A stretch of DNA of 64,000 bases from Lingula anatina (taxonomy: Eukaryota; Brachiopoda; Lingulata; Lingulida; Lingulidae). This document shows, in pieces, positions 11,063-24,114 of the stretch. The notes below the pieces were generated by a model that saw only the letters and a list, made by a program, of their open reading frames with translations, was not told the origin of the DNA and did no database searches. Made by a program: the position numbers and the translations under genes. The stretch lies in NCBI RefSeq assembly GCF_001039355.2, contig NW_019776073.1, positions 1 to 64,000 on the forward strand, read 5' to 3'. Each line of letters begins with the position of its first letter. Position 1 is the first letter of the stretch.

Positions 11063-14000
11063 TCAAAGTTCCCCTTTTCCCTCAGTGCTAACAGTAACCA
11101 GTATTTTCCCAGTGTTCTTATTCTCTTCCATGTATCTGTGTGCATCTGCTATCCGCTCCAGTGGAAACTCAGTGTCTATTATAGGATGTAACTGCCCGCT
11201 CTGGAATGCTGGGAGGGCCTTCTCTGTGAAATCGCGGATAAGCTCAGCTTTATACTAAAATGAGAATTTAATAATTTTGTCATAATTCTGTCAATATCCA
11301 CTTTCAACCAAATTATATTAAATAAAAACAGATTAATAAAAGTAGCATTTCCCATGTTAAACTTGGTACATTCCTTTAAACAAGGCAGCAAAGCTGTCAA
11401 ATGTACAGACAAAAAACAGAAAATAAAGATGCAAAAAAGGTCATTTTGTCAATTTTGATGCAATAATAAATAATGTTTATAATAGCACTGTCAGTCAACA
11501 CTGAATTTTAATCTTGCACAACAGGTAACATGGTCAATAACAGGAGCGGACCCAGAGATATTTTCTGACAGTATTACANACGACGGCGACGACAGCGACG
11601 ACGGCGACGGCGACGACAGACGCAGATGATGGCTATATGTACAGACACATCTGTGTCTGTACATAAAAAGTCTGGACCAAAAATTTCAGCTTACTGGCCT
11701 TTCAGTAAACCAAGATATAAGAATCCACTAGCCCAAAGCAGAAATAATGGGGCATAACCAGTAACAGGACAACCCAACAGCATATAACTGACCCAACTTC
11801 AGTTTTATTGGCATTCCAAGTGGGACAAACATGAAACATCAGAAAGTGTGAACATTGGAAAACAAGTGAGAGCTTTGTGCTAGCATCCATCTAATGAGAA
11901 ATGGAGGGAAAACTAAAGAGAGGGAAAGGCAACATCATTACATGGCAGGACAGAGTGGAGCATGTTCATAGACATGCATAGGGAGACGTGTTCACATGTG
12001 TCATATGACCTGCCCTAAATATTTGAACTCCTGTCCTGTCATGGCACATTCATTCAGTTCAGCATCACGGACTCCCAGGACAACATTGTTTTACATTTTC
12101 ACCAGCTTTCAAGGTTATCATGCTTTCAAGTTTATATTTACCATAAGTTTAAAGTTTTACGGAATTTATTCAAATACACAATCTATGAACTCAATAAAAA
12201 ATATTTTATCTGTTCTTATCCACAGCAATGATACAGTCATGGCAACACATTCATTCATGGATGTGGGACCAGTGTTAATGTTACACATTGCTAAATATAA
12301 GAAAAGACCTCTTACCTCTGTTGATCTGGCCCTCAGTGTTGTTCCAGTAATATTGATCCTTTTCCTCAAAATTTTAGCCAACAGGTCTCCATTTATATTA
12401 CCACCTCCTACATGAACACAACAACAAAAACACTTTTAGAAATACATTAAAATTCATTAATTACCAAGGCTATGAAAAAATCCTTGCCACAATTCACCTT
12501 TTTCAACATTAATTTACGCTGTTAATAAACCAATCCACAACTATATGTTCAATTGCCTGCCAAGATATTATAAGCTTGATTCTTTCTTTAGTAAAGCCAG
12601 TCTGAGTTTCATACACAAGCGTTGTAAAAGATAGGCAATCAAGTAATCAAGTTGTCAATATCTCAAACTGCAGCAATACTTTGAAAAATAAAATGGACCT
12701 CTATATGTGAAAATGAACAATAGTTTCAAATGTGTCCTTTCCATCAATTCCTGGGGCATTGCCACTTATCTTTGCAATTAATTTTCAAGCCTTACCTAAC
12801 AAACCATAAAGAACCCATCTTCCGTCTACAGCCAGTGCAGCAACATTCCTTTCCCAGAAAGAGGCCCCTATACAATCTAAGATCAAATTGACGCCTTTAT
12901 CTGAAAATATAATGTTGGTGTATTATTGCATAGCATAAAAACATCTGAAGAAATTTTCTGTACTTTAAAAAGGGGGAAGGGGTGAAGAATTGGTCAATTT
13001 AGTTTACTTGTTTGGTAAAATACCACTACCAGTCAAAGTCCTAGGACACAATATCAGTGGAACCTAAAATGTTCACCTTCATTATCTTGAAAACTTGAGT
13101 AAAATATAAAAAATATTTGCATTATTTTCTCATCAAAATCAATATTTACTCATAATTTTCATAAACCTTATGTGTTTCAAATTGTAATGCAAAATATCAT
13201 TTGTCAGTATGATCTGTGACAATCCATGTGCATGGAATATTTCCTAACATCCAACCACGATTTGGGGTACAGGGAGTCAGAAATGTTGATCTGAAATTTG
13301 ATCACCATTTGATCACCATTCCTCAAAACTTCCTTAAGCCTTCCAGCTGTTTTTTAAAAGTATACAGGCCATCCTAATGACAACTGGATGGCTCTCTAGA
13401 GAATACTTTGCTCCCAACTAAACTTACTGTCTGTGTGCTTCAATACATGCTCGGCAAAGTCCTCTGTTTTGTAGTTGAAGCCAGCCTCGGCTCCAAGCTC
13501 TAGCGCCCTCTTTATCTTCTCCTCAGAACCAGCTGTCACCAAAGACCTGCCACCTATGTGATAAAGAAAAAAACTTTTCAATACACTGGGTCACTTGGAC
13601 AAAACTCAGATAATTACTCAGTCTGAATCAAATTCCACTAAGATAACCTTATTTACTCCAAACATAACAAACTTACAATTAGTTACTGGGGGAGCCAATT
13701 AAAAAAATGTACATTTTACACTCCCAAACGGAGGAATAATAATTTGACAAGTCTGACTTCAAATCAACTGACCATTCGCCTTTTGCGCTGGAATGAAATT
13801 TCTATTTTCACCCTAAAGGGGCCCGCACACGGTGAGCATTTGGCGCGCGCCACTTGCGCTGCGCCGTTTCTCATCGTGTGCGGGGGTATTTTGGTGATAT
13901 TTTTGCCTCTCGCGCGGCTGAGCAAAATTTCTCACGTGTTTGATTTTTTTGGTCTCTTGAGGCAAATGTCTCAGCGTGCGCGGGGTGCAAGCGCCGATTG

Positions 14001-17000
14001 CTCACACCATGCCAACAATGCGCATGTGCCGGTAGCCGGAAACAAAGAAAAATGGCAGCCCCCAGTGAAGTAAACAAAAATGTACACAGTTATAGTTAGT
14101 CTGATTGATTAACGTGGTCACCATTTGCCATTACTTACAGAAAAAAAAATAAATATGTAATGTTTCCTTAATCACATGATCCCACAGTTCGCGGTGCGTC
14201 TGATAGGGGCAGGCCGGGATGCATCTCTGCTGAGCAAAGAGCGCATCGTTTGCAGGGAGCTGAGGAGCGCGAGCATCTGCCGCAGCGCAAGTGGCGCGCG
14301 CCAAATGCTCACCGTGTGCAGGCCCCTTTATATACCAGTTTTATTAATTTACAAACAAAAAATCTCCAACTTCTACTGGACATATCTTACCTGCCAGTTT
14401 TATTAACTGCACTGCTGCTGTGCCGACACCACTTCCTCCGGCGTGTACAAGCACTGTCTCTCCTGATTTGACACCACCTGGTACAGATACAGTAATTATA
14501 CAGTCAAGATGTAAGTATGATGCACTGATAACATATGATATCAGAACAATTCTGAGACAATACCCTCAGGATAACTCCCTTCCTCACACCAGAACATGTA
14601 AATTCACTTAGTCAACCAGACTGGATTTAATTACTTGCACAGAATTTGACTTACCAGTATAATGATGATAAATAGTAGAGCACACACACACACACAATGC
14701 ACTTACCAATAAAGTACAGTAACTGAAATGCAGTCAGCCATACTTCTGGTATAGCAGCAGCTGATTTCATGGACATTCCTTTTGGTACTGGCATCACATG
14801 GTCTTCATGCACAGCAGCATATTCTGCATTGCCTCCACCTGGGGAAGGAAATGATATGATAACATGTGTCTGAGCAATATTAAACTATTGGTTTCAGGCT
14901 GGAATATTGTGAACAATACTTTAAGTTCTAATACTAGTATTCCATTAACTGGAGTAGGTTTTCCCCCATCTTCAACATGTTTGTCAAAAGCAAAAATACT
15001 AGTCTTAAATGTTAAATGTAACTGCACATTTGTTCTCCTTTTCATATCAAGTCAAATTAAATTAGGTGATGAAAGTTAATCAGTAAATTAGGAAAAAGAA
15101 AAAGAAAAATTGCTGCTTTATTCTGATGCACTAAAAGTTAAGTACCATTTAACAAAGCCATGACTCTGTCCCCCACCTTCCACTTGTCACTGCACCCTGG
15201 GCCAACACGGTCTATCAACCCTGCTGCTTCCAGGCCAAGGATGGGGGAGGCCCCTGGGGGAGGGGGGTACTGCCCTTTACGCTGAAACAAAAGACTGGAA
15301 ATCATCAATATGACAATGAAGATTTAAAATAGATATAACAATTTGAAATTTTTAACACTCCAATTAGCACAAATGATCTTAGATGCATGTACTCTGTTTA
15401 TAAAATATATTATAAATATNTGGCGCACGCCACTTGCGCTGCGCCGTTTCTCATCGTGTGCGGGGGGTATTTTGGTGATATTTTTGCCTCTCGCGCGGCT
15501 GAGCAAAATTTCTCACGTGTTTGATTTTTTTGGTCTCTTGAGGCAAATGTCTCAGCGTGCGCGGGGTGCAAGCGCCGATTGCTCACACCATGCCAACAAT
15601 GCGCATGTGCCGGTAGCCGGAAACAAAGAAAAATGGCAGCCCCCAGTGAAGTAAACAAAAATGTACACAGTTATAGTTAGTCTGATTGATTAACGTGGTC
15701 ACCATTTGCCATTACTTACAGAAAAAAAAATAAATATGTAATGTTTCCTTAATCACATGATCCCACAGTTCGCAGTGCGTCCGATAGGGGCAGGCCGGGA
15801 TGCATCTCTGCTGAGCAAAGAGCGCATCGTTTGCAGGGAGCTGAGGAGCGCGAGCATCTGCCGCAGCGCAAGTGGCGCGCGCCAAATGCTCACCGTGTGC
15901 GGGCCCCTTTATATACCAGTTTTATTAATTTACAAACAAAAAATCTCCAACTTCTACTGGACATATCTTACCTGCCAGTTTTATTAACTGCACTGCTGCT
16001 GTGCCGACACCACTTCCTCCGGCGTGTACAAGCACTGTCTCTCCTGATTTGACACCACCTGGTACAGATACAGTAATTATACAGTCAAGATGTAAGTATG
16101 ATGCACTGATAACATATGATATCAGAACAATTCTGAGACAATACCCTCAGGATAACTCCCTTCCTCACACCAGAACATGTAAATTCACTTAGTCAACCAG
16201 ACTGGATTTAATTACTTGCACAGAATTTGACTTACCAGTATAATGATGATAAATAGTAGAGCACACACACACACACAATGCACTTACCAATAAAGTACAG
16301 TAACTGAAATGCAGTCAGCCATACTTCTGGTATAGCAGCAGCTGATTTCATGGACATTCCTTTTGGTACTGGCATCACATGGTCTTCATGCACAGCAGCA
16401 TATTCTGCATTGCCTCCACCTGGGGAAGGAAATGATATGATAACATGTGTCTGAGCAATATTAAACTATTGGTTTCAGGCTGGAATATTGTGAACAATAC
16501 TTTAAGTTCTAATACTAGTATTCCATTAACTGGAGTAGGTTTTCCCCCATCTTCAACATGTTTGTCAAAAGCAAAAATACTAGTCTTAAATGTTAAATGT
16601 AACTGCACATTTGTTCTCCTTTTCATATCAAGTCAAATTAAATTAGGTGATGAAAGTTAATCAGTAAATTAGGAAAAAGAAAAAGAAAAATTGCTGCTTT
16701 ATTCTGATGCACTAAAAGTTAAGTACCATTTAACAAAGCCATGACTCTGTCCCCCACCTTCCACTTGTCACTGCACCCTGGGCCAACACGGTCTATCAAC
16801 CCTGCTGCTTCCAGGCCAAGGATGGGGGAGGCCCCTGGGGGAGGGGGGTACTGCCCTTTACGCTGAAACAAAAGACTGGAAATCATCAATATGACAATGA
16901 AGATTTAAAATAGATATAACAATTTGAAATTTTTAACACTCCAATTAGCACAAATGATCTTAGATGCATGTACTCTGTTTATAAAATATATTATAAATAT

Positions 17001-17297
17001 ATATTTTTTTTCAATTACCATGACTAATCACACTGCATGTTTTTATCGTTAACCCCTCCCCCTACCCTAAAAAAAGATATACATTGTTTTTTTTTGCAAT
17101 AGGTCCACTTGTAAGTCCTAGCTAGGCCCTACATGAAGTGTGTACCTCACCTGCAGAGTGTCAGCTCTGTTTATGGCAGTAGTTATAACTTTAATGAGCA
17201 CTTCTTGGCGTTTAAGTTCTGGCACGGGAACCTCTCCCACTGACATCTTCTCGGGTCCACCTGCTTCAAACTGGACTGTCCTCATCATGGTGCTCAT
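11063..17297 (-). CDS. TP53I3: Quinone oxidoreductase PIG3 (TP53I3)-like, 8 exons
   Basis: An NADPH-dependent zinc-free MDR-superfamily quinone reductase of the cytosol. Coding exons, minus strand in order: 17,151-17,297; 16,727-16,862; 16,288-16,419; 15,972-16,058; 13,428-13,553; 12,796-12,900; 12,316-12,407; 11,063-11,254. All joins are GT-AG and in phase, giving 338 residues (the human family member is slightly shorter). The start [18 protein letters not shown] follows an acceptor at 17,307-17,308, so an upstream untranslated exon is likely. Family marks: INRADTLQ (about residues 42-49), [16 protein letters not shown] (exon 2), the Rossmann nucleotide-binding loop [14 protein letters not shown] (exon 4), [20 protein letters not shown], and [12 protein letters not shown] near the C-terminus. 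Exons 2-4 have a second copy at 14,391-15,281; with both sets the protein would be far too long, so one set is redundant. Confidence 0.9.
11570..11628. repeat. GAC/GGC-rich simple repeat beside a single-base gap
   Basis: A single N at 11,579 is followed by irregular 'cgacggcgacgaca' units, in the last intron of the PIG3-like gene. The N probably marks an unresolved repeat length or contig joint. Confidence 0.6.
13816..14328. mobile_element. Nonautonomous DNA transposon (MITE) with long GC-rich terminal inverted repeats
   Basis: The left end reads AAGGGGCCCGCACACGGTGA then GCATTTGGCGCGCGCCACTTG; the right end is its inverted complement, ending CACCGTGTGCAGGCCCCTT. The arms are over 40 bases. 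The flanking dinucleotide on both sides is TA, consistent with a TA target duplication (Tc1/mariner-like or similar). The interior has no transposase. It is inserted in the intron between exons 4 and 5 of the PIG3-like gene, and its base composition contrasts with the AT-rich surroundings. Confidence 0.75.
13841..15419. repeat. Left copy of 1.58-kb near-identical direct repeat
   Basis: Matches 15,421-16,999 with only about five differences that I could find by eye. The right edge stops exactly at the single N at 15,420. It contains a second set of PIG3-like exons 4, 3 and 2. The most economical reading is two overlapping contig ends, or two alleles, laid side by side. Confidence 0.9.
14391..15281 (-). 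pseudogene. Redundant second set of PIG3-like exons 2-4
   Basis: Exon 4 (14,391-14,477), exon 3 (14,707-14,838) and exon 2 (15,146-15,281) repeat the exons found 1,581 bases to the right, with intact splice sites and essentially the same protein. They lie inside the direct repeat ending at the single N. Either set could be the one joined to exon 5; including both would duplicate 118 residues in the middle of the enzyme. Probably an assembly duplicate rather than a biological one. Confidence 0.8.
15420..15420. other. Single-base assembly gap
   Basis: One N exactly between the two copies of the 1.58-kb repeat. Confidence 0.95.
15421..16999. repeat. Right copy of 1.58-kb near-identical direct repeat
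   Basis: Begins inside the left inverted repeat of the GC-rich MITE (truncated copy 15,421-15,909) and carries PIG3-like exons 4, 3 and 2. Its right edge continues into unique sequence that leads to exon 1, so this copy has correct linkage on that side. Confidence 0.9.
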
Positions 17298-18199
17298 ACT
17301 GCACACCTGGAAAACTCATATGTTGTACTAGTGCAATTTACAAAGGCTAAATACTCAGTTGAAATGACCATTATACTACTCAACTGTAGCTTAGGATCTT
17401 TCTTCTGTTTACAGCAGACCCAGTGTGTAACAGGAATGCAAGTCCTGGGAAGGGAAGTCCAGGCAGTCCGCGCTAGGTAGAATTTGACCAGGATACACGA
17501 ATATTACATTGGACAAGGTCCATTTTTCACCAAAAGAACCCTCCTGCCTTTAAAAATGCTGGCTTTGTGCCTGCACTCGACGGGCGAATTCACCGACATG
17601 GCAGCAAATCACGTGCAGCATAGGCTGCTGACAACTTCGCAGACGATAGGGCCACGTGGATGTGTAGAATCTTAATTGCACAAATTTGTAACAACATACA
17701 GTCTTCGAAGACATAAAACCGACAAAAAATGGTGCATTGCACCCTTACCTTAAAGAAAATTGACGAGAAAAGCAAATATTTCGGCAGCCTCCGAGAGCAC
17801 CTAAAACTCTCGGGTTCGAGGAGATTCATTTCGAGTGATGTAGCTCATTTGCAAGGATGACGTCATCAGTGAAAAGTTCTCGTTTTTGATGTAAGAGCTG
17901 CCGGATTTCCCTTGAAAGGAAACAATCCTCCCCAATTTTTAAATATTAATGCATTACATGTGTACATTGATGAAACTTTATAGTTAGTTTTTATTAAATG
18001 TATGTACTCTATTTTGCTTTATATTTTAGGTAATTATTATTTAATTGTTCCTCTTTCTTCCTTATTGAAATGTATTTAATTTTATTTAAAATAGCCAGAA
18101 TGGTTATCGACCTCCCGTCGAGGTTCTTTGCATGTCAATCCCTAAAAAACCGGATCTCCCTCCTTCAAAAAATCCTGAATCCGCCCCTGTTGCGCAGAG

Positions 18200-18475
18200 T
18201 GGGACGACGTACGTTATTCACTTTGTCTTACTTGTTATGCGAGATGGCAAATACGACTCAGTTATTGCTTGGACATAAAATCTCTTATTATGTCCAAGGT
18301 TATTGACTTTCTTATTATTTATTAACTACTAATTGCCAGTTGTTACATGTGCCGCTTCCTTCATTCCTATTTCTACCTCATGCGTCTAGCCGCCTTCTCC
18401 ACCGTTGACATTTTGCGCAGTTGTAGGCCTATAAACATTATAAGAGCATGTCAATCAACGTATGCCTTATTCGCG
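18200..18475. repeat. Dispersed repeat, copy 1 (pairs with 19,430-19,646)
   Basis: Shares 'attcactttgtct', 'acttgttatgcgag', 'ccgccttctccaccgtt', 'gcgcagttgta' and 'ataagagcatgtcaatcaac' with 19,430-19,646 in the same order and orientation. Copy 1 has an extra hairpin at 18,268-18,298. Confidence 0.7.
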
Positions 18476-19429
18476 TACGTACAGATAAGATAAGTGTTCA
18501 CAGTTTCCTGTATAGTGTTGTTTTCTTACTTGCTCGCGTCTAATTGCCCGGCGAATGTCAGCAATTTGTTTTTCTTGCTGTTCCATCAGTCGCTGTAGAC
18601 TTTTTCCAGAGATAGATGTTGCGATCTCCGGTTTGTCTTTCTCAACCGGTATTGACGCAATTGTTGACCCTAATCACGCGTGATTCTCTGCTTTTTCTAA
18701 ATTAGATGGGTTATAACAAAGTGTTTAATTTCGTTCCGTAACCCTCTCACGAAATACGCCAGACAGTCTATCGTCCGCGCTTTAAGCAGAGAAAAACGGT
18801 GTCGCATCCGCGATGTAAACCTCGATGGATTCATTCTCTACTTGTTACTTGTTTTCTTTCTCCGAGTTCTTGTTCTCTAGTCCATTTTGAAGATTTTCTG
18901 TCGAAATTGTTTTGAAATTCAGTTCTCTTAGGTTCTAAGGACATCGTAACTCAATTTTCTTGCGTCAGACAATTCGGATAACTATATTTCAGCAGGACCC
19001 TTCATGTATAGCATAAAAGCGTTCAATTTCCTATGTGGGGAATACTTACTTAAAGTTAAATTGCAGTAATTTTCGAACCTCGTGAGCCATTATCGCGTAT
19101 TTTCCGTGGAAAACCAAAAAATGTATCGATATTTGGACCGGCAGAAACTGAAGTTCGTTTTTAGTTTAATTCTGTAAGTTGCCTTTGAACTGCGTGTAAA
19201 AGAGGGTCACCCTTACCCATAACATCTAATTTCATCTGGATATCTTCCAACTGGTCTCGAATATCTAAAAAAATCAAAAGGTTCTTCCTTACCTTTCATT
19301 TCTTTTGTTTGTCCCATTGTCATCTTCTTTTCGGATAGAACACGTGCGGATGTCTGTCTGGTGACTGGTCTTTCTCTAGCTGACATTATTCATGTCGAAA
19401 GTCTCTTTCTCACTTTACATCCTCCACCA

Positions 19430-19646
19430 TATGTGACGACGTCATTCACTTTGTCTAACTTGTTATGCGAGGTAGCAATTACGACTCAGTTAATGACTTT
19501 CTTATTATTTATTATCTACTTTCCAGTTGTTACATGCGCCGCTTCCTTCATTCCTATTTCTACTTCATGCAATCTCTAGCGGCCTTCTCCACCGTTTACA
19601 TAATGCGCAGTTGTATAAATATCATAAGAGCATGTCAATCAACTCA
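19430..19646. repeat. Dispersed repeat, copy 2 (pairs with 18,200-18,475)
   Basis: Same sequence blocks as the 18.2-kb copy, without the hairpin insertion. The origin is unknown. Confidence 0.7.
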
Positions 19647-19914
19647 AGTTACTCTACTAAACACTCCCCGCTCTAAGTTCACTACATGCTGTCACTTACT
19701 AACATAACAAAAGCATCACTAACAGCGACTGCATGTAAAAAAATGTAACCAACAGCTATTGCCTTTCTCAAAGCAAGTACAACTTCTGATCGAATGCAAA
19801 TATCCCGGTAGCAATGTTTTCGCTCCTTGGAATTTCAATAAAATCAATCTTTGGAAAAATTCATTTGACACTACGTATTCTATTTAATATTTTGTCATAT
19901 TTATCCCAAATGTT

Positions 19915-20492
19915 AAACCCATAGTACAAAAATGATATAATAAGATATATTAGAACAAACGAATATATATGTACTTATAGGCCTACTCACTCACTGGACT
20001 AGAACAGGTACTAGTAGACATCGCGCGCACGCACGCGTGTGTGTGTGAGTGCTATTGTTGTAAAGCAAATGACTTACACTTTCACTAATTACAGATACTA
20101 ATTAAAACGGAATCAAAGGAGTAAAAGGATAGGGAGTTTTTGAGTGTTAAGTTTCATATGTTTTTAATGTCGGAAAAAGATAGAAAAGGTCAGAGCCAGT
20201 AAAAGTTTATGGTTTGGCTATGATTCAAGTATGAGCAATTCAAATAGTATTTTTGATGATTTTTGTTGAAAACAAGTCTCTTAGAGATTTCCTAATAAGG
20301 AAATGCTGCATGGTGGTTTGCAACATGAGAATGGAACATAATTACATGTGTGATCAATACTGAGAATTAGAATATAAATAAGCTTACTTGTAAAATTGTA
20401 TGAAAAATGCAATTGGTGTATAAACGTTTGAAAGCTCCAGACCGTTGTCGTTATTCCTCACTATAACACTATTTTTGTTTCGATGCGGTGTT

Positions 20493-20525
<33 letters not shown>

Positions 20526-21205
20526 ATAACATTGTGATAATAATTATCTTTTTGTACTTATAGGTCTAGTTAAAATTACACATCATCGCGCCAGTGATTA
20601 ATATAAGTTCCATACTAGCAACAAGTCGGTCTATAAATATAACCTCAATCAACTTATCCGGTGCAGAGGTTGATTGAGGTCTGTGGGAAAATTGTCATCT
20701 GGCTGTAACAGGACGAATTGCCTCCAACACTCTTTCTACCGCCCTAATTTTTAATAGTCTAAGAGCGCATTTAGAACAGCGGACTAACAGATCCGCGGAT
20801 CAAATATGGCCGACCCACTAAAATGCTTGTTGCGCAATCCCGTGGGAAATCTATTCAGTATCTAATCGGGAATTGAGCGGCAGGCTTTTTAGCGGGTCGC
20901 CATATAAGATCCGAGGATCTGTTGGTCCGATTATATGAATGTAACAGATACTTAACGAAATATGAAAAGATTTTCATTTTCATGTAAACATGTCAGTTCC
21001 ATACTAGCAACATGTAGGTCTATAAATATAGTCCCAATCAAAGTCACGTATTTATCCAATACAGAGGTCAAGAAGCCTGTGGGAAAATTGTCATCTGGCT
21101 GTAACAGAGCCAAAATTAGCCAATACTTATGTCACTTAGTCATGTCAACTGATATAGGCCTATACTTATATTATTTTGAGAAGTGACCTACAGGGCTTCT
21201 ATATA
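19915..21205. repeat. Upstream flank block shared with 43.3-44.3 kb
   Basis: Segments here (about 19,920-20,000, 20,160-20,480, 20,600-20,700, 20,820-20,950 and 20,985-21,205) recur at 43,290-44,300 upstream of the second VWDE-like gene. They belong to the tandem duplication but appear in a different order: the block 'gcttgttgcgcaatccc' comes first at 43,293 and late here (20,824). Inside this copy, 20,610-20,710 and 20,990-21,110 also resemble each other. Confidence 0.7.
20491..20525. repeat. GATA microsatellite
   Basis: Perfect (gata) repeat of about eight units. Confidence 0.9.
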
Positions 21206-22343
21206 ACCAGTGCATAAAGTCCATGTCCTTAACGAGGACAGACAGGGTCATTTATTAGAACAGTCCATTGATAACCACCCTGAGGTTCAGAGATCCTTGG
21301 AAAATCACTTCTAACGGCATGTCCGGCATCCAGGTTTTCTGATACTAATATGTTTCCACTGACTGCCCTCTGAAACTGAGGGTGTTGATAATGTCGGTGA
21401 AATAGATCTTGGATGCTACATGTATACTGTATGTTGTTCTTTTCGCACATGTAGGCCTATCTAGGGGCCAATGTTATCGAGCCGCTGATAACACTATGGC
21501 TTAAAGTGGGATATAAAAAGATAGAGTGAACTTGTATGCTGGTGCATTAACAGACCCAAAGAAAGAGCAGAATGGAAAACAAATAACAAACAAATAACCT
21601 TAACTTTCAAATACTAAAATATCCTTTTTCCTCCTCCATCACAGCCTACGCCACTCCAACTCCCTTCACTCCCTTCACACCTGTAGAACGGCATGTAACG
21701 TACGCGCTTTTTTTATGGCTATCAAAGGTGCTATAGCTTTCAGTGAAACGTATCTTAGAGTGCGATGCGTATATATTTCATCAGACGTTTTAATTTATTA
21801 ATATTTTTTTCTCAGAATTATTCATCACTGTTGTCGCTTCCTACTGGTATGATCTGCGTCCATTTTTCCTTTGTTTCACGTTTCGGGGCTGAGTGCAAGT
21901 AAACAAGGATTTGTTTTCATCATGTTACAACTGGATAAGTAAGCCATAAGACACGTGTAGCCAAAAGAGTTAGTTATTCCGTTTGACTAAAAAGTAAATA
22001 ATATTTTAAATTACTCGCAGTTATCTTAAACGTTCAAAACAGTATATATGGTCTAGTCCAAACGTCTTGGTAATATAAAGACAGAGTGAATAGTTTTAAA
22101 GTTTAAGTGTTGTGTCAGCGGTGGCTCCAGACGAGGACACGGCGGGAAAGTACCCCTTCCTTAGCTTCATGCCTACCCCATTATCTCTCCCTACAGTTCA
22201 GATATTAAAATCTTAAAGTGTATAGTACAATGTAATGAATATCTGGACAGTTAAAAATTTAAAATATCAGAATAGATAGTACAATGTTAAGATAACATCC
22301 AGTCAAATCAGTTATAAAAGTTTTTGAAAATAACTCCTTTCTC
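21206..22343. other. Intergenic, present only upstream of VWDE-like gene 1
   Basis: This stretch has no counterpart upstream of the second paralogue, where a different 400-base repeat sits instead. No gene is seen. Confidence 0.4.
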
Positions 22344-22444
22344 GCGCCTGGTGCCCCCTGAAGGGTAACCTCATTCTGTGAATCGTTTTTAAAGTTGACA
22401 CCACACCACGTACCGGTAGATAGGCAGAAGGCACTGTCCCCAGC
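22344..22444 (+). promoter_or_regulatory. Conserved 5' flank / probable 5' UTR of VWDE-like gene 1
   Basis: About 100 bases directly before the ATG match 44,801-44,899 closely ('gcgcctggtgccccct', 'aagttgacaccacacca', 'gataggcagaag'). The match is expected from the duplication; no TATA box or initiator could be assigned. The start context is 'ccccagcATGG'. Confidence 0.35.
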
Positions 22445-22892
22445 ATGGCGACATTGATCTTACTCGCCTTGATCGCAGGTAATTTCTACCAGCGCTTAAT
22501 TCATCTAAGTATAGAAGTATAAGTATCACTATGTTTCAGTTAGATATTAACATCAAAAGTATATTTATAAATGTGTTTTAATTAGATAATTACACACAAA
22601 ACTGTTGGTGCTGTTATTTTGATAGGTATCATCTTAGTCTTATTGTCAAAGTGTGAAGCAGCTTTAATTTTCATGTAACTATAACCGAGTTTCCCCTTTG
22701 GCTTGTTTACTTATTTATATGCCTGTGTGACTTTTGTGTTTATCTGTGTGTGGGCTTGTTTCTTTGTTTGAAAGTGGGTTTACATAGAGGAACAACAGAG
22801 GACAGACATTTTTTTTTATGTGTAAATGTATCGTGATACTGGTATATACAATGCACATGTACATCGAGATTATACTGAGAAAAGGGATAATG

Positions 22893-22925
<33 letters not shown>

Positions 22926-24032
22926 GGTTGGGACATAGACCCACGCCCTATTCTTGGCCTTGAATTTTTTTTAAACTTCCTTTTATGACTTCACCGTAGG
23001 TCTGATGGCCGCCGACCCCGATCCGTGCACCAATTACGTCACCCTGGACGACGACAGACGCATGGCACACAATACTGTTAAATACGACAGTTGTATCTTT
23101 AAGGATCATCAACTGAAGACCTTGTGGTACCGGATGGTGAGCACCACAAACAATAAGTTGGTGTCACTGCGCATGTACCAGCAGTGCCCGACGACACAAA
23201 GCTGTGGAACTGACCGACCTGTATGGCTTAAAGGTTTGGACGTTCATTTATCTACAGTGTATAAAAAATCCTAAAAATTCTAATCATAAAAGGGGGTGTT
23301 CATGCTTCGCCTTTGTAAGTAGCTTTAGGGATTGCATTATGTGAATGTTCTAGGAGTTCTGGTTTTCTTTTTACTATTATTTCTAACATGTATAACTACT
23401 AGTAGAAAAGAAAAAAGACCGCAAACCTCCGCCGAGACAAATAATTAATTAACCATTAATCGATTATAATTAAAAATCAAATCATTTGTTCCTTGACCCA
23501 TGTCTGACCTATCTTTCAAATATATATATATATATTTCGGTCCATAACTTTGTGCATATTGCGGCTAATAGACAAACGAACGAAACTGAAAACATAACAT
23601 TCTTGTGGGGGTAATGAACAAGAGAAGTGATTCTATGGTGTTTGAATAATTCTGCTCTCTGAAGCCGATATAACTCGACGGAGAGACCCCTTGATAGAGA
23701 GCCAGCTTCCCATGTTTGTTTGTACAGGTAAGCTTCGCTCTATATTTTGACCCACTTAGATCCGGCTAACCCTAACCATTATAACTAAATGGAGGGCGGG
23801 CTTTCTGTTACACGGACCATCAGTTTCGTTTCACCGGCCTCTCTAAACTCTTAACCGACATTAGGCATCCTTGCCCCGGAGAACTAATCAGATATTGAGA
23901 AAATTACAAAAAGGAGATATTCGTTTTAATTCTGAAATAACGTGATTTCGGAGTAAACGGTTTTAACTAATTACTTTGTTTAGAATGAACACTTGCATAT
24001 AAAATTGTTTACTTAATAACTTTATCTCTCTT

Positions 24033-24114
<82 letters not shown>

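Larger units (their letters stand above)
17310..19910. other. Intergenic, upstream of the PIG3-like gene; repeat fragments
   Basis: No supported gene. A 5' untranslated exon and promoter of the PIG3-like gene probably lie at 17.3-17.9 kb but cannot be placed. 17,480-17,580 resembles the short element at 32,982-33,150, and 18,100-18,190 is an end of a dispersed repeat finishing 'gaatccgcccctg'. Two related blocks occupy 18,200-18,475 and 19,430-19,646. Confidence 0.45.
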
